DNA of 9,815 bases, taken from an uncultured Emergencia sp. (GTDB lineage Bacteria; Bacillota; Clostridia; Peptostreptococcales; Anaerovoracaceae). The stretch covers positions 1 through 9,815 of the forward strand of contig CALLDR010000207.1 of NCBI GenBank assembly GCA_937997955.1, written 5' to 3'. A program made the translations under genes and the position numbers. This document shows positions 5,406 through 9,815 of the stretch, piece after piece. Positions within the stretch are counted from its first letter, which is position 1. Each line of letters starts with the position of its first letter. The notes beneath the pieces are model-generated. The model worked only from the letters and a program-made list of their open reading frames with translations, ran no database searches and had not been told where the DNA came from.

Positions 5406-5818
5406 TATGAAACCGGCGACCCCAGTCAGCCTGAAAAGTTTCGTATTCCTACTAAACTCTCCTTCTTTTACGAAACCAATGACAGCAAAGGGACGCTCTG
5501 GGTTTCGTATTTTCTTTGGTTTCACGCAGCTTTACGAAACCGACGGCTTCAGTTTGTCCGACGAGTTTCGTATTCCCGCTAAATTCTCCTTCTTTTACGA
5601 AACCAATGACAGCATAGGGGCGCTCAAGGTTTCGTATTTTCTTTGGTTTCACGCAGCTTTACGAAACCAGCGGCCTCAGCCAGCCTGAAAAGTTTCGTAT
5701 TCCCATCAAATTCTCCTTCTTTTACGAAACCAATGACAGCATAGGGACGCTCAGGGTTTCGTATTTTCTTTGGTTTCACGCAGCTTTACGAAACCAGCGG
5801 CTACGAAACCGGCGGCCC
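5406..5818. repeat. Tandem array of 3.25 127-bp units with alternating inverted TACGAAAC half-sites
   Basis: GTTTCGTA begins at 5438, 5565 and 5692, an exact 127-bp period. A partial unit (5406-5437) precedes the first full copy and differs from 5660-5691 at five of 32 positions. Within each unit four half-sites alternate in direction. Forward GTTTCGTA is at 5438, 5502, 5565, 5629, 5692 and 5756. Reverse-complement TACGAAAC is at 5469, 5533, 5596, 5660, 5723 and 5787, with one extra at 5802. Successive spacings are 31, 33, 31 and 32 bp. Neighbouring half-sites can pair on either side, giving alternative hairpins. The block 5501-5541 recurs unchanged at 5628-5668 and 5755-5795. The last ~23 bases of each unit vary most. 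No coding frame survives, because 127 is not a multiple of three. It sits downstream of the DUF4253 gene and upstream of the GNAT gene. No protein or class name can be assigned. Confidence 0.9.
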
Positions 5819-5855
5819 AGCCTGCTCTCCGAGCCCTCTCATACTCATACTAAAA

Positions 5856-6707
5856 CTAATCCCACCAGAAATACCACTTTTTAGACTTCCGCAGCATATC
5901 CGCCAAGGCGCCGACGGTCTCAACCCCCTGATCCACGATATCCGGGCAGAAGGCATACTGTTCCAGCGCCAGTTCCATGGCCAGCTCCTCAGGAACCGGC
6001 TCAGTCAGATCGAATTCCAGCACATCGTGGGTCATGACAGCGGGAACCGCGCCGTACTTCTCATACCAGTATTTTGCCGCGGCCATCAGTTCCGGCGTAT
6101 CCGGACATTCGTTCCAGCCTCCAAACGGCAGGTACGCGAAGATTTCCCAGGGATGTTTCACCGGAATTTCGGCCAGGATCAAAGGCAGGGTCTTTCGATC
6201 GGAAAAATTCCAGATACCCGCAAAGCGGTCGTTAACTTCCCCGCCTTCCATTTCGCCCAGGAGTTCTTCGTCCCAGTCTATATCATCTTCCGCAGCCTCT
6301 TCCCTGCGGACGGCGATCATCTCCTCCAGCACTGCCTTTCCATCCTGCAGCGGCAGTGCAAGCATCTTCTCACGATACCGGGCGGCAGCCGCAGCGTCAA
6401 AGTCATAGAATCCCCCATCTTCACCGTCTTCTCCCGTGTTCAGGTTCAGACACTCCCAAAGCGTCTCGTCCACCGCCGCCAGCACAGGGACATAGCCTTC
6501 CGCTTCTGATGCGCCGTCAAAGCCCAGCCGCCGCGCGGAGCTGTAAGCCGCGATGATGGGATCATCGTCGCTCATCGGCGGGAAACAGGTGCACCGGCAG
6601 TCCAGATAGTCCATCAAAGCATCTGCCAGCGGCGAAGGCGTCAGACCGTTCTCCCTGTTCCACTCATCTTCCGCATATGTCTTTCCGTCTAAGTAAATCT
6701 TTTTCAT
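5856..6707 (-). CDS. DUF4253 domain protein
   Basis: The 283-residue protein is soluble and strongly acidic. Its C-terminal part, about 175-283, matches the DUF4253 family: LAEIPVKHPWEIFAYLPFGGWN, AAKYWYEKYGAVPAVMTHDV, LEQYAFCPDIVDQG (247-261) and the closing KSKKWYFWWD are the conserved blocks. The function of DUF4253 is unknown; members appear scattered in bacteria, often beside unrelated genes. The N-terminal 170 residues include three cysteines in DCRCTCF (36-42) and runs of acidic residues (93-98, 139-153), and I do not recognise a domain there. AGGAG lies eight bases before ATG. Only two bases separate that site from the T tract of the gpsA terminator, so the gene has no obvious promoter of its own. 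Confidence 0.8.
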   Translation of the reverse strand: MKKIYLDGKTYAEDEWNRENGLTPSPLADALMDYLDCRCTCFPPMSDDDPIIAAYSSARRLGFDGASEAEGYVPVLAAVDETLWECLNLNTGEDGEDGGFYDFDAAAAARYREKMLALPLQDGKAVLEEMIAVRREEAAEDDIDWDEELLGEMEGGEVNDRFAGIWNFSDRKTLPLILAEIPVKHPWEIFAYLPFGGWNECPDTPELMAAAKYWYEKYGAVPAVMTHDVLEFDLTEPVPEELAMELALEQYAFCPDIVDQGVETVGALADMLRKSKKWYFWWD

Positions 6708-6722
6708 CTTTCACACTCCTGT

Positions 6723-6755
6723 AAAAACAGCCGGAAACACTGCTGTGCCTCCGGC
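6723..6755 (-). terminator. Intrinsic terminator of the der-plsY-gpsA operon
   Basis: On the minus strand an 11-bp stem, GCCGGAGGCAC pairing with GTGTTTCCGGC (two G-U pairs), encloses the loop AGCA and is followed by TGTTTTT. It starts 17 bases after the gpsA stop codon. The stem, small loop and T run are textbook for a factor-independent terminator. It lies immediately above the ribosome binding site of the DUF4253 gene and could act as a leaky attenuator for it. Confidence 0.88.
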
Positions 6756-6771
6756 CATGGTACAAAGGGTA

Positions 6772-7773
6772 CTATCCAATATGTTTTTCGTTTTTCCGGT
6801 CTCTGCCCATGAGAAGTTCCACCGCCTCCCTGGCAGTGATCTTCTCGTTGATGCAGTTGTAAATGCACTCTGTGATCGGCATCTCCACGCCGACTCTCTG
6901 GGCCAGCTGATAGGCCGCCTGAGCGGTAAACATGCCCTCTACCACCATGCCCACCTTTTCTACGGCAACAGACGGTTTTTCCCCTTCTCCGATCATGATG
7001 CCGCAGCGGCGGTTTCTGGAATGCATGCTGGTGCAGGTCACGATCAGGTCACCGATGCCGGTCAGGCCGGAGAAGGTAGCGATATCCGCTCCCAGCTTGA
7101 CGCCCAGACGGCACATCTCCGTGATGCCGCGGGTCATCAAAGCAGCCTTGGCGTTGTCTCCAAAGCCGATGCCGTCAGAGATGCCGGCTCCCAGGGCGAT
7201 GATGTTTTTCAAAGCGCCGCCCAGCTCCACGCCGCAGACATCGTCGTTGGTATAGACTCTGAAGCGGTCCGTCATAAACACGTCCTGAACCTGTTCCGCC
7301 AGGGCCATATCCTTGGAGGCCACCGCCACTGTGGTCGGCAGCGCTCTGCCTACCTCCTCAGCGTGGGACGGACCGGACAGAACCACGTATTTCACGTCTG
7401 GTTTCAACAGATACGCGATTTCACTCATGCGCATCAAAGTCCCCTGCTCGATGCCTTTCGCCACGTTGACTACCACCATGCCGTCGGTGATAAACGGAAT
7501 CGCCTTCTCAAAGGCGCTTCTGAAATGCTGCGCAGGCGCGGAGAACAGAGCGATGTCCGCTCCTGCCAGGGCTTCTTCTGTAGAATCCACGATGTGCAGA
7601 TTCTCTCCGAATTTGATGCCCGGCAGATATCTGACATTCTCCCGATGCTCCCGCATCTCCGCCAGATGCTCCTGGTTGATATCACAGATCTTTACCTGAT
7701 GTCCTTTGTTGCTCAGGGTCAGCGCCAGGGCCGTACCCCAGCTGCCTGCGCCGATAACGCCGATGGTTTTCAT
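6772..7773 (-). CDS. gpsA: Glycerol-3-phosphate dehydrogenase [NAD(P)+]
   Basis: The 333-residue cytoplasmic enzyme reduces dihydroxyacetone phosphate to sn-glycerol-3-phosphate for phospholipid synthesis. It opens with the Rossmann motif GAGSWGTALA (8-17). NVAKG (103-107) and VELGGALKNIIALGAGI (182-198) hold the conserved lysines K106 and K189. LSGPSHAEEVGR (132-143), GLTGIGDLIVTCTS (236-249) and SRNRR (252-256) are further family signatures. Length is normal. The ATG at 7773 is supported by the MKTIGVIGAGSWG opening, but the upstream AAAGG is weak and about 12 bases away. It follows plsY by 80 bp, a gap occupied by a small tandem repeat, and is the last gene before the operon's terminator. 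Its product feeds PlsY directly. Confidence 0.97.
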   Translation of the reverse strand: MKTIGVIGAGSWGTALALTLSNKGHQVKICDINQEHLAEMREHRENVRYLPGIKFGENLHIVDSTEEALAGADIALFSAPAQHFRSAFEKAIPFITDGMVVVNVAKGIEQGTLMRMSEIAYLLKPDVKYVVLSGPSHAEEVGRALPTTVAVASKDMALAEQVQDVFMTDRFRVYTNDDVCGVELGGALKNIIALGAGISDGIGFGDNAKAALMTRGITEMCRLGVKLGADIATFSGLTGIGDLIVTCTSMHSRNRRCGIMIGEGEKPSVAVEKVGMVVEGMFTAQAAYQLAQRVGVEMPITECIYNCINEKITAREAVELLMGRDRKNEKHIG

Positions 7774-7797
7774 AATATGCGTCTACCTTTCTGTTTC

Positions 7798-7833
7798 TAC
7801 TCTATTAACTCGATTTACTCTATTAATTCTATT
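7798..7833. repeat. Two 18-bp tandem repeats between plsY and gpsA
   Basis: The unit at 7798-7815 (TACTCTATTAACTCGATT) is followed directly by a copy at 7816-7833 that differs at two positions. A third, decayed copy may follow (TACACTCT from 7834, and CACTCTATTT near 7850). The tract is far more AT-rich than the flanking genes. It falls in the 80-bp gap before gpsA and could affect ribosome access or mRNA processing, but nothing shows a function. Confidence 0.75.
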
Positions 7834-7853
7834 TACACTCTGCTGTTTGCACT

Positions 7854-8438
7854 CTATTTCTTCTTGAAACTCAGCTTATTCTCTTCGCCTCTGATGATCC
7901 GTCCGATGTTGCTCCTGTGGGCGTACAGCATGATCACTGCCATGACACAGCCGATCCAGAAAAAGTCCGGCTCCATGAACCAGGCCAATACCGGAAAGGT
8001 AATTGCCACGATGACAGATCCCATGGAGACCATTCGGGTGATCAGCACGGCCGCGGCGACGATGGCCAGAGCCAGCAGAGCCAGCTGCCAGTTTACGCCT
8101 AAGATAGCGCCGAAGGCCACGGCTACTCCCTTGCCTCCCTTAAAGCGGAACAGCACCGGCCAGATATGGCCGATAAAAGCCGCCAGGGCGCAGTACATAG
8201 CCGCCTCAGATCCCGCCAGCAGAAATCCGATCTCCACTGCCAGAAAGCCTTTGCCGATGTCGATGACCAGGGTCACAGCGGCGGCCTTTTTTCCCAGCAC
8301 CCGCAGGGCGTTGGTGGTTCCAGCGTTGCCGCTGCCCTCTTTTTTGATATCGATGCCCCGCGCTCTGCCGATCAGCGTGGACGGGGAAATATTGCCCAGG
8401 AAATAGGCGATGACGATTGCCAGTACGATCTTTCCCAT
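7854..8438 (-). CDS. plsY: Acyl-phosphate:glycerol-3-phosphate acyltransferase
   Basis: The 194-residue membrane enzyme transfers an acyl group from acyl-phosphate to glycerol-3-phosphate, giving lysophosphatidic acid. All three PlsY motifs are visible: GSGNAGTTNALRVLG (35-49), HIWPVLFRFKGGKGVA (91-106) and HRSNIGRIIRGEENK (174-188). Hydrophobic segments at about 3-18, 53-74, 80-95, 106-134 and 138-172 agree with the five-helix fold. Motif 1 more often reads GATN than GTTN, a mild variant. Its ATG overlaps the der stop as TAATG, and GAAGGAG lies within the end of der, so translation of the two is coupled. Der-plsY-gpsA is a familiar clostridial order. Confidence 0.96.
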   Translation of the reverse strand: MGKIVLAIVIAYFLGNISPSTLIGRARGIDIKKEGSGNAGTTNALRVLGKKAAAVTLVIDIGKGFLAVEIGFLLAGSEAAMYCALAAFIGHIWPVLFRFKGGKGVAVAFGAILGVNWQLALLALAIVAAAVLITRMVSMGSVIVAITFPVLAWFMEPDFFWIGCVMAVIMLYAHRSNIGRIIRGEENKLSFKKK

Positions 8439-9763
8439 TACTGCTCCTTCTCTCCCTTTTCCCGGAATACGAATTTGATAGAAGTCCCTTCAAAGCCGTA
8501 GCTTTCCCGGATCTTGTTTTCCAGATATCTGGCGTAGGAGAAGTGCATCAGCTCCCGCTTGTTGATCTGGAAGGAGAACAGCGGTGGCTTGACGCCCACC
8601 TGCGTCACATAGTATATCTTCAGCCTTCTGCCCTTGTCCGACGGCGGCTGTTTCATCATTGTGGCGTCTGTGATCAGGCTGTTCAGCTGGCCTGTAGGCA
8701 CCCGCATAGCCCGCTTCTCAGCGACCACCTTGCTGAGGCGGATCACATCCAGCACTCTCTGATGGTCCTTGACGGAAATGAACAGGCACGGCGCGTAGGA
8801 CATGAACTGCAGCTCCGACTCGATGACCCGGGTGTAATCCCGCATGGTATTGGTCTCTTTTTTGAGCAGGTCCCATTTGTTGACCACCACGATGATGCCT
8901 TTGCCGGCTTCATGGGCGACCCCGGCGATCTTCTTGTCCTGCTCGGTAATGCCCTCTTCCGCGTCGATCATCAAAAGGCACACGTCGCACCGTTCGATGG
9001 CCGCCACGGCTCTGATGACAGAATACCGCTCGATATCCTCGTTGACCTTGCTCTTGCGGCGAATCCCCGCTGTGTCGATGAGGGTGTACTTGTCGCCGTC
9101 CCACTCAAAGGGCGTGTCGATGGAATCTCTGGTGGTGCCCGCGATAGGCGAAACGATGACCCTGTTTTCTCCGATCAGACAGTTGACCAAAGAGGATTTC
9201 CCCACATTAGGCTTTCCGATGACCGCAACTTTGATGTCCTCCTCTTCCTCGTCAGGATCCTCTTTTGGAAAGCTTTCCACAATCTCATCGAGGACGTCGC
9301 CGAAATTGAGCATGTTGGCGGCCGAGATCGGCACAGGTTCTCCGATACCCAGTTCGTAGAAATCATAGAAATCCACCGGCACGTTCCGCGGGTTGTCGAT
9401 CTTATTGACCAGCAGGATCACCTTCTTGCCGGTGCGGCGCAGCATGACGGCCACTTCCCTGTCGGCGTGGGTCAGTCCCTCCTTGCCGTCGACCATAAAA
9501 AGTATTACGTTTGCCATATCCATGGCAATCTGCGCCTGCTCCCGCATCTGGGACAAAATGATATCCTGGCTGGCAGGCTCGATGCCGCCTGTATCGATGA
9601 TGGCGAAGTGAACGCCGTTCCACTCCGCCTCCGCGTAAATTCTATCTCTTGTAACGCCTGGGGTATCCTCTACGATGGCGACCCGTCTGCCTACAATGCG
9701 GTTAAAAAAGGTAGACTTGCCTACGTTCGGGCGTCCCACCACGGCTACGATTGGTTTACTCAC
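8438..9763 (-). CDS. der: Ribosome assembly GTPase Der (EngA)
   Basis: The 441-residue product is the double-GTPase Der, needed for maturation of the large ribosomal subunit. The first G domain has GRPNVGKS (10-17), DTGG (57-60) and NKID (120-123). An acidic linker, EDPDEEEED (168-176), leads to the second G domain with GKPNVGKS (183-190), DTAGIRRKSK (230-239) and NKWD (295-298). A C-terminal KH-like domain runs from about 350, with KIYYVTQVGVKPPLFSF and the family ending RESYGFEGTSIKFVFREK. The second domain's G5 region reads FISVKDHQRV, where many Der proteins have an SAK or SAL form. The GTG start at 9763-9761 gives MSKPIVAVVGRPNVG, the usual opening, and AGGAGG lies eight bases above. The start overlaps the end of an upstream frame. 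Confidence 0.97.
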   Translation of the reverse strand: MSKPIVAVVGRPNVGKSTFFNRIVGRRVAIVEDTPGVTRDRIYAEAEWNGVHFAIIDTGGIEPASQDIILSQMREQAQIAMDMANVILFMVDGKEGLTHADREVAVMLRRTGKKVILLVNKIDNPRNVPVDFYDFYELGIGEPVPISAANMLNFGDVLDEIVESFPKEDPDEEEEDIKVAVIGKPNVGKSSLVNCLIGENRVIVSPIAGTTRDSIDTPFEWDGDKYTLIDTAGIRRKSKVNEDIERYSVIRAVAAIERCDVCLLMIDAEEGITEQDKKIAGVAHEAGKGIIVVVNKWDLLKKETNTMRDYTRVIESELQFMSYAPCLFISVKDHQRVLDVIRLSKVVAEKRAMRVPTGQLNSLITDATMMKQPPSDKGRRLKIYYVTQVGVKPPLFSFQINKRELMHFSYARYLENKIRESYGFEGTSIKFVFREKGEKEQ

Positions 9764-9815
9764 TGAAAATCCCTCCTGCAAATTCCAGCGGATCGAACTC
9801 CACCAGGTCCTCCAT
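9756..9815 (-). CDS. C-terminal end of an upstream gene, possibly DUF512 protein (partial)
   Basis: Reading the minus strand from the window edge, one frame stays open for 19 codons and stops with TAA at 9758-9756. It overlaps the GTG start of der by eight bases (GTGAGTAA). The visible tail reads EDLVEFDPLEFAGGIFSE. Such overlaps are normal for coupled genes, and the der ribosome binding site lies inside this tail. In many clostridia the gene above der encodes a PDZ/radical-SAM DUF512 protein. The tail is compatible with that, but it is too short to prove it. Confidence 0.5.
   Translation of the reverse strand: MEDLVEFDPLEFAGGIFSE
9772..9777 (-). promoter_or_regulatory. der: Ribosome binding site that decides the GTG start of der
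   Basis: AGGAGG on the minus strand lies eight bases before GTG at 9763. An upstream in-frame TTG at 9781 overlaps it and would add six residues not seen in the family. Confidence 0.85.

Noticed and set aside
5407..5688. 93-residue frame on the plus strand and a 66-residue frame on the minus strand inside the repeat array
   Set aside because: The period of 127 is not a multiple of three, so the reading frame changes in each unit. There is no ribosome binding site and no family resemblance; these are by-products of the repeat.
5406..5818. CRISPR array
   Set aside because: The short repeats alternate in orientation, the intervals are themselves repeated every 127 bp rather than unique, and no cas gene is present.
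6745..8406. 553-residue plus-strand frame
   Set aside because: It is antisense to gpsA and plsY. Its YSINSI repeat is just the translation of the 18-bp tandem repeat, and it has no start signal.
8417..9766. 449-residue plus-strand frame
   Set aside because: It is the antisense shadow of der, whose motifs on the other strand are unmistakable.

Overview
The window reads as chromosomal DNA from a Gram-positive anaerobe of the class Clostridia. The grounds are strong AAGGAGG-type ribosome binding sites, TTG and GTG starts alongside ATG, and the order (DUF512-like end)-der-plsY-gpsA, which is common in clostridial genomes. Base composition looks close to or slightly above half GC by eye, which would suit a member near the Anaerovoracaceae, but I cannot place it below class from sequence alone. 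Ten complete protein genes are well supported, plus one gene end at the right edge. I see no rRNA, tRNA, CRISPR-Cas, prophage or transposase.

Layout. Bases 1-362 hold no convincing gene but several inverted repeats and a possible promoter. They precede a LysO-family lysine exporter (plus strand, TTG start) and a small GNAT acetyltransferase (plus). The GNAT converges on a COG1237-type metallo-beta-lactamase-fold hydrolase (minus). Next on the minus strand is a tight operon read right to left: DUF2975 membrane protein, YozG-like HTH regulator, and an adenylate-kinase-like P-loop protein. It has a clear sigma-A-type promoter at 4196-4224 and two matching 11-bp palindromes that look like operators. 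A second minus-strand pair follows, a GNAT acetyltransferase and a YbgC-like acyl-CoA thioesterase with overlapping translation signals. After a 562-bp gene-free interval come a DUF4253 protein and the housekeeping operon der-plsY-gpsA (ribosome assembly GTPase, acyl-phosphate:glycerol-3-phosphate acyltransferase, glycerol-3-phosphate dehydrogenase). That operon ends in a strong intrinsic terminator.

How the genes work together. GpsA makes glycerol-3-phosphate and PlsY acylates it, the first steps of phospholipid synthesis. Der is co-transcribed and translationally coupled to plsY by a TAATG overlap. The DUF2975/HTH pair is a known small regulator-plus-membrane-protein unit, and here it carries a kinase-like third gene.

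The most unusual element is the array at 5406-5818: 3.25 copies of an exact 127-bp period. Each copy carries four 8-bp half-sites (TACGAAAC and its reverse complement GTTTCGTA) in strictly alternating orientation, spaced 31-33 bp, about three helical turns. One 41-bp hairpin block is identical in all three copies. I know of no named element with this architecture. A weaker, diverged arrangement of the same style may lie at 2723-2844.
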